14,278 nt of DNA from an uncultured Solirubrobacter sp. (GTDB lineage: Bacteria; Actinomycetota; Thermoleophilia; Solirubrobacterales; Solirubrobacteraceae): NCBI GenBank assembly GCA_937871635.1, contig CALMNS010000014.1, positions 1 to 14,278 of the forward strand. The letters run 5' to 3'. A model generated the notes under the pieces. That model searched no databases, was not told where the DNA came from, and saw only the letters and a list, made by a program, of their open reading frames with translations. A program made the translations under genes and the position numbers. Below, piece by piece: positions 6,840 to 14,278 of the stretch (position 1 is the stretch's first letter; each line of letters begins with the position of its first letter).

Positions 6840-6869
6840 TTGACTTGCTAGATACTATAGCGCTAGGGT
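6840..6869 (+). promoter_or_regulatory. Probable promoter of the ABC transporter operon
   Basis: TTGACT (6840-6845) and TAGGGT (6864-6869) are separated by 18 bases and match the actinobacterial housekeeping pattern TTGAC / TAnnnT. Transcription would start near 6876, giving a leader of about 47 bases before the lipoprotein ATG at 6923. On the opposite strand TATAGT (complement of 6854-6859) would serve as a -10 for the GntR gene, about 40 bases before its start. The two promoters therefore overlap. Confidence 0.5.
6847..6861. promoter_or_regulatory. Operator-like inverted repeat, probable GntR binding site
   Basis: GCTA (6847-6850) and TAGC (6858-6861) form the ends of an imperfect 15-bp palindrome, GCTAGATACTATAGC, with A and T also matching at the sixth and tenth positions. 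It lies exactly within the spacer of the predicted operon promoter and over the predicted -10 of the divergent regulator. It also sits in the only AT-rich stretch of this gap. The position is ideal for repression of both directions; that this GntR protein binds here is inferred from context only. Confidence 0.45.
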
Positions 6870-6922
6870 GCGGTCACGAGGTCCGGAAAGCCGGGCTGAG
6901 CGACCCGAACGGGAGTCTTGGA

Positions 6923-8524
6923 ATGACACGACCGAGCGCCTGCCTGACCCTTGTCGTCACCGTCCTGTTGACGGCTTGCGGTGGCGGGTCGGACGGCGGA
7001 TCGTCCTCGGATTCGGCCTCCACGAGTCCTGCGAGCGGCCGCAAGGCCGCGCCCGTGCGCGGGGGCACACTGACCGTCGCCGCGGCCCAGGGGATCCCGC
7101 AGCTCAACCCGGCGATCCACACGTTCGCCTGGGAGGAGGCGCTGTTCCCGCTGCTGTGGAACGGGCTGTCGAAGATCGGTGAGGACGGACGTGTGGTCCC
7201 CGACCTGGCCACGCGGTGGTCGTCGTCGAGCGACCATCGCCGCTGGACGTTCGAGCTGCGCGACGGGCTCCGGTACTCCGACGGCAAGCCGCTCACCGCG
7301 TCCTCGGTCGTCGCGGCGTTCCGCTACTACCTCGACCCGAAGACCGCGACCCAGGAGGCGAGCAAGCTGGCCTCGATCGCCGACGTCAGCGCGGATGGCG
7401 CCGCTCGCGTCCGGATCCGGTTGAAGACCGCCAACGCGCTGCTCCCCGCGGCGATCACCAACGTCAAGATCATCGACGTCGCCCGGTTGAAGTCGATCAA
7501 CGAGGCGCCGCCGGTGACCGGGCCGTTCCGGGTCAAGGAGTTCGTGCCCGACGACCACATCACGCTCGAGCGAAACCCGAGCCACGTCGGGGAGCCGGCT
7601 CCGCTGGACGCGATCAAGGTCGTCAAGGCCCCGGACGCCACCTCGGCCTACTCCAGCCTGCGGTCCGCCGACATCGACGTCCTCTGGTCGGTACCGCAGG
7701 CCAACGTTCCGCAGATCGAGCGCGACCCGCAGCTGAGCATCGTCAGGCCGAAGATCCCCAGCCAGTTCGTCAACTGGGATCTCGACACGACATCGGCGCC
7801 GTTCGACAAGCTCGACGCGCGGCGCGCGCTCGCCTACGCGACCGATCGCCAGGCGATCCTCAACGCCGCCTACTACAAGCAGGGTGTCGTGTCGGACACG
7901 AACACGCCGCTGGCACCGCAGAACCCCGCGTTCGGCGGCCGGCTGACGAAGTACGCCTACGACCTCGACAAGGCCAAGGCGCTGTTCGCGAAGGCGGGCG
8001 TGAAGGCGGGAGACAAGCTCACCTGGTGGGGCGTCGCCGGCCAGTATCCCGAGTGGAACACCACGGGTGAGATCCTGCAGGGCAGCCTGAAGAAGATCGG
8101 GATCGCCCTGAAGATCGAGAACCACGAGATCAGCAGCTGGGCGCCTCGCTTCTACCCGCCGGGCAAGCGGTTCGGCGGTCTCATCGTGCCGAACTTCCAG
8201 TCCGTCTCGCCCGAGCCGGCGTTCTCGCTGAACTACCTGTTCAGCTCGCGCTGCAACTGCAACTGGACCTCCAAGGAGTTCACGCGGCTCTTCGCCAAGG
8301 CCCAGGCCACGGCCAGCGCCCCCGCCCGCGACGCGATCTGGGAGCAGATCCAGGCGCTCATCAGCGATCAGGTGCCCGTGATCATCCCGTTGCAGGCGAC
8401 GGTCGCGACCGCGACCCGGAAGACCGTCGCCGGCGCCTGGGTCGAGGGCGGCGGTCAACTTCACCTGGAGCGCGCGGGGCTGACCGAGAAGCCCGCCGCC
8501 GGCGGCGGTGGGGGCACCTATTGA
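6923..8524 (+). CDS. Substrate-binding lipoprotein of a peptide/opine-type ABC importer (SBP family 5)
   Basis: A 533-residue extracytoplasmic receptor of the DppA/OppA class that captures ligand and delivers it to the permeases encoded next. The start at ATG 6923 follows GGGAG (6911-6915, seven bases) and gives a short lipoprotein signal with the lipobox LTAC and Cys19 as the lipidated residue, then a Gly/Ser-rich linker. The frame is open further upstream, but that stretch would bury the signal peptide. The SBP_bac_5 fold begins with GGTLTVAAAQGIPQLNP and includes PDLATRWSSS..RRWTFELRDGLRYSDGKPLTA, the hallmark W.F.LR.G...DG.P.TA region. A later ARRALAYATDRQAIL and a C-terminal EQIQALISDQVPVIIPL also fit. 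The C-terminus is a Gly-rich tail. Family members bind peptides, nickel complexes, sugars or opines; ligand not predictable. The stop overlaps the next start by one base. Confidence 0.95.
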   Translation: MTRPSACLTLVVTVLLTACGGGSDGGSSSDSASTSPASGRKAAPVRGGTLTVAAAQGIPQLNPAIHTFAWEEALFPLLWNGLSKIGEDGRVVPDLATRWSSSSDHRRWTFELRDGLRYSDGKPLTASSVVAAFRYYLDPKTATQEASKLASIADVSADGAARVRIRLKTANALLPAAITNVKIIDVARLKSINEAPPVTGPFRVKEFVPDDHITLERNPSHVGEPAPLDAIKVVKAPDATSAYSSLRSADIDVLWSVPQANVPQIERDPQLSIVRPKIPSQFVNWDLDTTSAPFDKLDARRALAYATDRQAILNAAYYKQGVVSDTNTPLAPQNPAFGGRLTKYAYDLDKAKALFAKAGVKAGDKLTWWGVAGQYPEWNTTGEILQGSLKKIGIALKIENHEISSWAPRFYPPGKRFGGLIVPNFQSVSPEPAFSLNYLFSSRCNCNWTSKEFTRLFAKAQATASAPARDAIWEQIQALISDQVPVIIPLQATVATATRKTVAGAWVEGGGQLHLERAGLTEKPAAGGGGGTY

Positions 8525-9483
8525 TGGCACGCTACGCGGCGCAGCGGCTGGCGGTGAGCGTCGCGATGCTGTTCGTCACGTCGATCGTCGTCTTCGTGGT
8601 GCTGCGGGCGCTGCCCGGCGATCCGGTCATCACCCGGCTCGGCGCGACGCCCGGGGTCGATCCCGCGGCGGTGCGGGAGTTGCGCATCGACGCCGGTCTC
8701 GACCGCCCGCTGCTCTCGCAGTACGCCGACTGGATCGTCGGCGTGCTGCAGTGGGACTTCGGGCGCTCCTACTTCAGCCAGTACTCCGTCACCTCGCTGA
8801 TCGCCGCGCGGATCGGGCCGACCCTCGAGCTCACGGCCGTCTCGGTCCTGCTCGCCCTGCTGCTGGCGGTCCCGACCGCGGTGGTCGCCGCCCAGCGGCC
8901 GGGGGGCGTCGTGGATCGCCTCACGTTGCTGCTCGCGTCGGTCGGGATGGCCTTCCCGCCGTTCGTCGCCGGCCTGTTCCTGCTGCTCGTCTTCAGCGTC
9001 GGCCTCGGGTGGCTGCCGGCCCGCGGCTACGTGCCGCCGGGCGAGTCGCTCCGTCAGAACCTCGAGCACCTCGTGCTGCCGGCGACGACGCTGGCGATCA
9101 TCGCCGCCCCGCTGGTGCTCCGCTACCTCCGGGGCGCGCTGATCGAGGAGCTCGGCGCGCTCTACGTGCGCACGGCGGAGGGCAAGGGCGTCTCCCGCCG
9201 CCGCACGGTGATCCGCCACGCGCTGCGCAACGCGCTGATCCCGGCGCTGACCATGCTCGGGCTCATCGTCGGCTACACGCTCGGCGGCGTCGTGCTCGTC
9301 GAGTACGTGTACGGCTTCGGTGGCCTCGGCTCCCTGGCCGTCGACTCGGCCTTCAAGCGCGACTACTCGGTGCTGCAGAGTGTGGTGCTGCTCGTCAGCG
9401 CCTTGTTCCTGCTCACCACGCTCCTGGTCGACCTGGCCACCCGGGCGCTCGATCCGCGGACGGCCGGAGCCGGTCATGGCTAG
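8524..9483 (+). CDS. ABC importer permease, DppB type
   Basis: A 319-residue inner-membrane subunit with the DppB/OppB layout: TM1 from about residue 9, the typical LPGDPV motif after it and a periplasmic loop ending in QWDFGRSYF. Hydrophobic helices follow at roughly 100-120, 135-165, 180-200, 240-260 and 285-310. The cytoplasmic EAA loop, which docks on the ATPase, lies at about 217-240 (TAEGKGVSRRR..IRHALRNALIP). The start is the ATG at 8524, whose A is the last base of the lipoprotein stop; a TTG one codon earlier is a poorer choice. It pairs with the DppC-type subunit that follows. Nothing appears truncated. Confidence 0.95.
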   Translation: MARYAAQRLAVSVAMLFVTSIVVFVVLRALPGDPVITRLGATPGVDPAAVRELRIDAGLDRPLLSQYADWIVGVLQWDFGRSYFSQYSVTSLIAARIGPTLELTAVSVLLALLLAVPTAVVAAQRPGGVVDRLTLLLASVGMAFPPFVAGLFLLLVFSVGLGWLPARGYVPPGESLRQNLEHLVLPATTLAIIAAPLVLRYLRGALIEELGALYVRTAEGKGVSRRRTVIRHALRNALIPALTMLGLIVGYTLGGVVLVEYVYGFGGLGSLAVDSAFKRDYSVLQSVVLLVSALFLLTTLLVDLATRALDPRTAGAGHG

Positions 9484-10357
9484 CCCGGCGACGCCGCTGA
9501 CGGGTCCGGGGACCGCCCTTCGCGTCGGCCACGCCGTCGCCGGTGGTGCCCGTGGTCGCACGACGTTCCTGGTTGCCGCGACCGTGCTGGCGCTGATCGT
9601 CCTCTCGGCGCTGCTCGCGCCGGTCATCGACCGGTACGACCCGCTCGCCCAGGACGCCGCCCGGCCGTTCGGGGCCATCGGCGGCTCGCACCCATTCGGT
9701 ACCGACGACCTCGGTCGTGACCTCTTCAGCCGCGTCGTCCACGGTGGCCGGATCTCGCTCGGGATCGCCGCCGGCGCGGCGCTCGTCGCGCTGGTGATCG
9801 GCACCGCCTGGGGCTTCGCGGCCGCGCTGCGCGGCGGCTGGCCCGACGAGCTGCTCATGCGCTTCGCCGACTCGGTGATGGCGGTGCCGCAGATCCTGTT
9901 CGGGCTGGTCTGCGTGTCCGCCCTCGGGCCGTCGCCGGCCGGTCTGGCGGTCATCATCGGGGCGCTGGTGGCCCCGACGACGGCGCGGATGGCGCGCAGC
10001 GTCGCCTTGACCGAGATCTCGCGCGACTACTTCACCGCGGCCGTCGCCTACGGCTGCAGCCGGAGGCGGCTCGTGCTCCGCGAGCTCCTGCCCAACACCG
10101 CCGGGCCGGTCGCCGTCCAGTTCGCGATCAACGTCGCCAACGCGATGCTGCTGGAGGCCTCATTGAGCTTCGTCGGGCTCGGCGTGCGGCCGCCGGACGC
10201 GTCCTGGGGCACCCTGCTGCAGCAAGGCTACGGCTTCCTCTACCAGTCGACGCCGTACATCCTCTTCCCCGGGCTCGCGATCCTGCTCACGGTCGGGGCG
10301 CTCAACGTGATCGCCGACCAGTTGGGCGGCCGGTCGGACCGCGGGCGGGTACGGTGA
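9476..10357 (+). CDS. ABC importer permease, DppC type
   Basis: A 293-residue partner permease. It has the OppC_N-like N-terminal TM segment (about 29-50), then the diagnostic HPFGTDDLGRDLFSRVVHGGR stretch and the core transmembrane helices. The EAA loop is at about 185-207 (YFTAAVAYGCSRRRLVLRELLPN), and ASLSFVGLGVRPPDASWG follows near the end, a strong DppC signature. I place the start at ATG 9476: GGAG at 9466-9469 is six bases upstream, and upstream in-frame codons are inside the previous gene. It overlaps the DppB gene by eight bases and the ATPase gene by four (GTGA). With DppB it forms the transmembrane channel. Confidence 0.95.
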   Translation: MASPATPLTGPGTALRVGHAVAGGARGRTTFLVAATVLALIVLSALLAPVIDRYDPLAQDAARPFGAIGGSHPFGTDDLGRDLFSRVVHGGRISLGIAAGAALVALVIGTAWGFAAALRGGWPDELLMRFADSVMAVPQILFGLVCVSALGPSPAGLAVIIGALVAPTTARMARSVALTEISRDYFTAAVAYGCSRRRLVLRELLPNTAGPVAVQFAINVANAMLLEASLSFVGLGVRPPDASWGTLLQQGYGFLYQSTPYILFPGLAILLTVGALNVIADQLGGRSDRGRVR

Positions 10358-12057
10358 CCTCGCTGCTCGAGGTGCGCGACCTGCGGGTGGTCGCCGGGAC
10401 TCGACGGGACCCGGCGACGATCCTCGACGGGATCTCGTTCGACGTGGTCGCCGGGCGTCGACTCGGGATCGTCGGCGAGTCCGGCTCCGGGAAGTCGACG
10501 ACGGCGCTCGCGATCATGCGGCTGCTCGACCCGGGCGTGCACGTCGCCGGGGGCACGATCGTGCTCGACGAGACCGACGTGCTCGCCCTCCGGCCCAAGG
10601 CACTGCGACGCGTGCGCGGCGGCGAGATCGCGATGATCTACCAGGACCCCATGTCCGCGCTCAACCCGCTGATGACCGTCGGGGCCCAGATCGTCGAGTC
10701 GCTGCGCCTGCACTCCGCCCTGGCGCCGAAGGCCGCTCGGCGGCGCGCCGCCGAGCTGCTCGACGACGTGGGCGTTCCGGAAGCCGCCCGGCGCCTGCGG
10801 TCCTACTCGCACGAGCTCTCCGGTGGCATGCGCCAGCGCGTCATGCTCGCGATCGCGATCAGCGGCGATCCCCGTCTGCTGATCGCCGACGAGCCGACGA
10901 CCGCGCTCGACGTGACGACGCAGGCTCGCATCATGGACCTGCTCGCCGGGCTCGTCACCGAGCGGGGGCTGGCGATGATGCTCATCACGCACGACCTCGG
11001 TGTCGCCGCCGGGTTCTGCGACGAGCTGCTGGTGCTGAACGGCGGGCGGATCCTCGAGCGCGGGCCGATCGACCGGGTCTACGCCGAGCCGGCGCACCCG
11101 TACACCGCCGCGCTCCTGGCGTCCGTCTGTGACATGGCGACCCCGGTGGACCGCCCGCTGGCCACCGTCGCCGGCGGCCCCCGCACGGAGCGGGTTCCGG
11201 TGGAGCCGCCGCCGGACCGCGAGCCGCTCGTCGTCGTCGATGGGCTCGTCAAGCAGTTCCCGCTGGACCGTCACACGACGGTGCGCGCGGTCGACGACGT
11301 GTCGTTGAGGATCGCGCCCGGGGAGACGTTCGGACTCGCGGGTGAGTCGGGATCCGGCAAGTCGACGGTGAGCAAGTGCCTGCTCGGCCTGCTTCGCCCC
11401 GACGGCGGGAGCGTGCGGATCGGGGACGCCACCGTGGCGACACTCGGGCGCGGCGAGCTGCGGCGGCTGCGGCGCGACGTCCAAGTCGTCCTGCAGGACC
11501 CGCACGGATCGTTGAACCGGCGCCACGCCGTCCGTGACATCATCGCCGCGCCGCTCGCTGCCCACGGAATCGGCGACAAGGCGTCGCGACGCCTGCGCGT
11601 CGCCGAGCTGCTCGACCGTGTCGGTATCGGGTTGTCGCTGGCCGACCGCCACCCCCGCGAGCTCTCCGGCGGGCAGGCCCAGCGCGTCGCGATCGCCCGC
11701 GCCCTCGCCGTGCAGCCGAAGTTCGTGGTGCTCGACGAGGCGGTGTCGGCGCTCGACGTCTCGGTCCGGGCGCAGATCCTCAACCTGCTACGGGACCTGC
11801 AGCGCGACTTCGGACTGACCTACCTGTTCATCTCCCACGACCTGGCCGTGGTGCGGTACATGTGCCAGCAGGTGGCGATCATGCAGCGCGGCCGGATCGT
11901 GGAGAGCGGCCCCCGCCACGCGATCTTCGCGCAGCCGCAGCACGCGTATACGCAGGCGCTGCTCGCGGCGGTGCCGATCGCCGACCCGCCGCGCGAGCGC
12001 GCTCGGGCCGCGCGAGCCCGCGCTCCCCTTGCCCTGCCGGGTGGCGCCGCGGCGTGA
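10354..12057 (+). CDS. Fused double ATPase of the importer (DppD-DppF fusion)
   Basis: One 567-residue cytoplasmic protein carries both nucleotide-binding domains that drive import; in other bacteria these are two genes. First domain: Walker A GESGSGKST 41-49, Q-loop in YQDPMSALNP, signature LSGGMRQR about 155-162, Walker B LLIADEP 175-181, H-loop THD 212-214, then an oligopeptide-transporter C-terminal motif around HPYTAALL. Second domain: Walker A GESGSGKST 330-338, signature LSGGQAQR 437-444, Walker B FVVLDEAVSALD 457-468, an H-loop ISHD, then a HAYTQALLAAVP tail. Both sites look intact, so both should hydrolyse ATP. The GTG at 10354 overlaps the DppC stop (GTGA). The product ends in an Arg/Ala-rich tail of about 20 residues. 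Such fusions are frequent in actinobacteria. Confidence 0.96.
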   Translation: MTSLLEVRDLRVVAGTRRDPATILDGISFDVVAGRRLGIVGESGSGKSTTALAIMRLLDPGVHVAGGTIVLDETDVLALRPKALRRVRGGEIAMIYQDPMSALNPLMTVGAQIVESLRLHSALAPKAARRRAAELLDDVGVPEAARRLRSYSHELSGGMRQRVMLAIAISGDPRLLIADEPTTALDVTTQARIMDLLAGLVTERGLAMMLITHDLGVAAGFCDELLVLNGGRILERGPIDRVYAEPAHPYTAALLASVCDMATPVDRPLATVAGGPRTERVPVEPPPDREPLVVVDGLVKQFPLDRHTTVRAVDDVSLRIAPGETFGLAGESGSGKSTVSKCLLGLLRPDGGSVRIGDATVATLGRGELRRLRRDVQVVLQDPHGSLNRRHAVRDIIAAPLAAHGIGDKASRRLRVAELLDRVGIGLSLADRHPRELSGGQAQRVAIARALAVQPKFVVLDEAVSALDVSVRAQILNLLRDLQRDFGLTYLFISHDLAVVRYMCQQVAIMQRGRIVESGPRHAIFAQPQHAYTQALLAAVPIADPPRERARAARARAPLALPGGAAA

Positions 12058-13436
12058 CGCACGCGCCGAGCGACCAGTCGCGGTTCCGCGGGGCGATCGG
12101 GATCGCCCGTCGCGACGTCACGCCGCCGCTCGAGGTGCGCGCCCGTTGCTGGGGGGCCGCCGAACACGAGCACGCGACGGGCGTGCACCGGCCCCTGACG
12201 CTCACCGCGCTGGTGCTCGGCGCGGGGACGGACGACGCCCTGGTGCTGATCTCCGCCGATCTGACCTGGTGGCGCTCGGCGGCCGTCGAGCACGGCGTCC
12301 GCCGGCGGGTGCTCGACGCGCTTGCGCTCGATCCCGCTCGCCTGATGCTGCACCTCGTGCACTCTCACGCCGGCCCGACGCTCGGATACGAGGGCGCCGA
12401 CGAGCGCCAGCGCGAGGCCCTGACCGGGTACCTGGCGACGGTCGCCGACGCGGCGGTCGCCGCGACGCGCGCGGCGATCGAGACGCGGGTTGACGCGCAG
12501 CTGGAGTGGGGGGTGGGCTGGAGCGGGCTCGCCGCCGACCGTGACCTGACGGTCGACGACCGGATGGTCGTCGGCTGGCGGCCCGACGCGCCGGCCGTCG
12601 ACGGGACGCTGCTGGTGGGGCGCGTCACCGCCCTGGCCGATGCCCGGACACTGGCGACGATCGTGAACTACGCGTGCCATCCGACGACGCTGGGGCCGGC
12701 CAATCGGCTCCTCTCGCCGGACTACGTCGGCGCCACCCGCGAGGTGGTCGAGGACGCTACGGGCGCGCCGTGCCTGTTCCTTCAGGGCGCGTCGGGGGAG
12801 CTCGCGCCGCGCGAGCAGTACGTGTCCGACGTCGCCGTCGCCGAGCGCCACGGACGCGGCGTCGGTCACGCGACGCTCGCCGCGCTCGGCACGATGACGC
12901 CGCCCGGGACCACGCTGGCGTTCGACGGCCTGCTCGAGTCGGGCGCGGCGCTGGGGATCTGGTCGCCGCGGCCCGCCGCCGCCGACACGTCGCTTGCCGC
13001 CGAACGCGTCGTCGTGCCGCTGCAGCGGCAGCCATCCCCGTCTGAAGCGGAGCTCGCCGCCACGTGGAGCGGGCTCGACGGGCGGGCGAGCGCCGAGCGT
13101 CGCGACCGCGCGCGCGGCCTGCGGGCCGGGAGCGAGGACGGGCGCGACGTGGAGTACCCGGTGTGGGTCTGGCGCGTCGGTGGCGCCGCCCTCGTCGCCC
13201 ATCCGGGCGAGGCGTACTCGTGGCTGCAGCAGGAGCTTCGTCGCCGTCACGGCCCGCACGTCGCGGTGCTCAACTGCACCAACGGCCCCGGGTTCATGTA
13301 TCTCCCGACCCGTTCGAGCTACGACCGGCAGGCGTACCCTGCCTGGCAGACGCTCGCCGCCGCCGGCTCGCTCGACCGGGTCGCCGAAGCGGCGCTCGCC
13401 CCCCTCGGTCACCCAGTGCTGGAGGCATCGACGTGA
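12054..13436 (+). CDS. Neutral/alkaline ceramidase-like hydrolase, cytoplasmic, lacking the ceramidase serine
   Basis: A 460-residue protein that resembles the N-terminal catalytic domain of neutral/alkaline non-lysosomal ceramidases (zinc amidases). Seen: AIGIARRDVTPP (14-25), H103-S-H105 in VHSHAGP (compare the HxH zinc ligands), H209 in NYACHPTTLG, E386 in HPGEAYSW and Y416 in NGPGFMYLP. These fit the family's His/His/His/Glu/Tyr metal site. The segment that holds the ceramidase nucleophile (GDVSPN) reads GELAPR at 248-253, so Ala251 stands where the serine would be. There is no signal peptide and no C-terminal immunoglobulin-like domain, unlike secreted ceramidases of about 650 residues, so it acts inside the cell. 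The GTG at 12054 overlaps the ATPase stop. Position between the importer and a dehydrogenase suggests it cleaves the imported compound, probably an amide or ester, but the reaction is not known. Confidence 0.82.
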   Translation: MTHAPSDQSRFRGAIGIARRDVTPPLEVRARCWGAAEHEHATGVHRPLTLTALVLGAGTDDALVLISADLTWWRSAAVEHGVRRRVLDALALDPARLMLHLVHSHAGPTLGYEGADERQREALTGYLATVADAAVAATRAAIETRVDAQLEWGVGWSGLAADRDLTVDDRMVVGWRPDAPAVDGTLLVGRVTALADARTLATIVNYACHPTTLGPANRLLSPDYVGATREVVEDATGAPCLFLQGASGELAPREQYVSDVAVAERHGRGVGHATLAALGTMTPPGTTLAFDGLLESGAALGIWSPRPAAADTSLAAERVVVPLQRQPSPSEAELAATWSGLDGRASAERRDRARGLRAGSEDGRDVEYPVWVWRVGGAALVAHPGEAYSWLQQELRRRHGPHVAVLNCTNGPGFMYLPTRSSYDRQAYPAWQTLAAAGSLDRVAEAALAPLGHPVLEAST

Positions 13437-14194
13437 GCACGGACAAGCGCTGCGCCGTCGTCACCGGAGGGGGTCGGGGGATCGGCTTGACCGTGGCGCG
13501 GCGGTTGCGCGACAGCGGCTGGACGGTGGTCGTCGCCGACGTCCAACCCGGCGAGGCGGCGGACGAGCCCGGACTCGAGCTGCGCTCGCTGGACGTGCGC
13601 GACCCGATCGCCGTCCCCGCGACGTTCGACGCGATCGCCGCCGATCACGCTGGCATCGACCTGCTGGTCAACAACGCCGGGATCACCCGGCGCTCGCCGA
13701 TCGAGCGCTTCCGCTGGGAGGACTGGCGCGAGGTGATCGACGTCGACGTCCATGGCGTCTTCCTCTGCCTTCAGGCGGCGGGCCGGTCCATGCTCGCCCG
13801 CGGCAGCGGGACGATCGTCAACGTCGCCTCGATCGCGGCGGACCGCGGGCAGGAGGGACGCGCCGCGTACACGACCGCCAAGGCGGCGGTCGTCGGCCTC
13901 ACCCGGTCGGCCGCGGTCGAGTGGGCGACGCGGGGGGTGCGGGTCAACGCGATCGGGCCCGGGTACGTCGCCACCGGGCTGCTGGAGTCCGGGCTCGCCA
14001 GCGGCGAGCTCGACGGGGACGAGATCCTCGCGCGGATCCCGATGAGCCGCTTCGGGAGCCCCGAGGACATCGCCGACGCCGTCGAGTTCCTGGCCTCGCC
14101 TTCGTCCGGCTACGTCACCGGGCAGGTGCTCTACGTCGACGGCGGCTTCCTGGCCGACTTCGGCGTCGGCCTGCGGCGTCCGGACGGGCCATGA
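13433..14194 (+). CDS. Short-chain dehydrogenase/reductase (classical SDR)
   Basis: A 253-residue NAD(P)-dependent oxidoreductase. Cofactor site TGGGRGIG at 11-18, then VADVQ with an acidic residue after the second strand, which favours NAD. NNAG is at 80-83. The catalytic Ser133 lies in NVAS, 13 residues before Tyr146 of YTTAK (146-150), which gives the normal Ser-Tyr-Lys geometry. The position of the helix-4 Asn of many SDRs is filled by Asp (DVHG), a frequent variation. PGYVATG and a C-terminal YVDGGF complete the classical pattern. It starts at a GTG at 13433 sharing four bases with the upstream stop, with GGAGG (13421-13425) seven bases before. It probably oxidises an alcohol or reduces a ketone made from the imported substrate. 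Confidence 0.94.
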   Translation: MSTDKRCAVVTGGGRGIGLTVARRLRDSGWTVVVADVQPGEAADEPGLELRSLDVRDPIAVPATFDAIAADHAGIDLLVNNAGITRRSPIERFRWEDWREVIDVDVHGVFLCLQAAGRSMLARGSGTIVNVASIAADRGQEGRAAYTTAKAAVVGLTRSAAVEWATRGVRVNAIGPGYVATGLLESGLASGELDGDEILARIPMSRFGSPEDIADAVEFLASPSSGYVTGQVLYVDGGFLADFGVGLRRPDGP

Positions 14195-14278
14195 GCGACC
14201 GCGTGGTGGCGATCGAGCCGGCCGTCGCGAGGCTGGGGCTCCCGCGGCCGCTGCGGCTGGGCCCGATGACGGTCACCG
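14191..14278 (+). CDS. Start of a further operon gene, possibly an MBL-fold hydrolase (cut by window end)
   Basis: Translation from ATG 14191 gives 29 residues, MSDRVVAIEPAVARLGLPRP and then LRLGPMTVT, before the window ends. The ATG overlaps the dehydrogenase stop (ATGA), so it is very likely a real coupled gene. The LP.PL.LGPMTV pattern resembles the first strand of some MBL-fold hydrolases (LPTPFPVGPVNVYL), but 29 residues are too few to be sure. Confidence 0.55.
   Translation, partial: MSDRVVAIEPAVARLGLPRPLRLGPMTVT

Noticed and set aside
6746..6922. N-terminal extension of the solute-binding protein
   Set aside because: The frame is open upstream to 6746, but this would run through the divergent regulator and the promoter and place the lipoprotein signal internally. 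ATG 6923 has a good ribosome site and immediately gives a lipobox.
6863..8530. Long minus-strand open frame (about 555 codons) opposite the binding-protein gene
   Set aside because: Arg/Gly/Asp-rich, low-complexity translation with no domain; such frames arise opposite GC-rich genes whose third positions are almost always G or C. The plus strand holds a clear family-5 binding protein.
10240..11652. Minus-strand open frame of about 470 codons opposite the double ATPase
   Set aside because: The composition is that of an antisense shadow (His/Arg/Asp/Gly-rich), while both ATPase cassettes on the plus strand are complete.
11862..12053. N-terminal extension of the ceramidase-like protein inside the ATPase gene
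   Set aside because: The 64 extra residues are an Arg/Ala/Pro-rich out-of-frame reading of the ATPase. The GTG at 12054 fits the GTGA coupling used throughout the operon.
11820..13412. Minus-strand open frame of about 530 codons opposite the ATPase end and the ceramidase-like gene
   Set aside because: No recognisable motif or ribosome site. Both plus-strand genes have strong family motifs and overlapping start/stop codons.

Overview
The window is very GC-rich DNA (G/C dominates almost every third codon position) with densely packed, often overlapping genes. GTG and TTG starts, FCD-type GntR and TetR regulators, a DUF6597-type AraC regulator and a fused DppD-DppF ATPase all suggest a high-GC Gram-positive, most likely an actinobacterium. 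The Thermoleophilia/Solirubrobacterales are my best guess, but the sequence alone does not settle this. I see no rRNA, tRNA, CRISPR array, insertion sequence or phage gene.

Left part (1-2600). A regulator of the AraC type with a DUF6597-like N-terminus runs off the left edge on the minus strand. Next to it is a secreted glycerophosphodiester phosphodiesterase, followed by tandem GC-rich hairpins. Then comes a divergent member of the SAM hydroxide adenosyltransferase (DUF62, chlorinase/fluorinase-like) family.

Middle part (2601-6813). A two-gene minus-strand operon encodes a 14-TM-type DHA2 drug exporter and an MBL-fold hydrolase coupled by an ATGA overlap. It is divergent from a TetR repressor, and the short gap between them carries a near-perfect 20-bp palindrome embedded in an AT-rich island: a classic self-regulated efflux module. 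A small antibiotic-biosynthesis-monooxygenase-like (ABM) protein follows. Its 3' end overlaps, on the opposite strand, the end of a GntR/FCD regulator gene.

Right part (6814-14278). A promoter with an operator-like inverted repeat lies between the GntR gene and a long plus-strand operon. The operon holds an extracytoplasmic solute-binding lipoprotein, two DppB/DppC-type permeases, a double ATPase, a neutral/alkaline ceramidase-like hydrolase without a signal peptide, a short-chain dehydrogenase and the start of one more gene cut by the window end. Every junction in this operon overlaps by 1, 4 or 8 bases. The simplest reading is an inducible system under GntR control: import of an unidentified small organic molecule, intracellular hydrolysis by the ceramidase-like enzyme, then oxidation or reduction by the dehydrogenase. 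The ceramidase-like protein keeps the expected metal-ligand motifs but has alanine where ceramidases carry the catalytic serine. Its substrate is therefore probably not ceramide, and this cassette is the most interesting part of the window.
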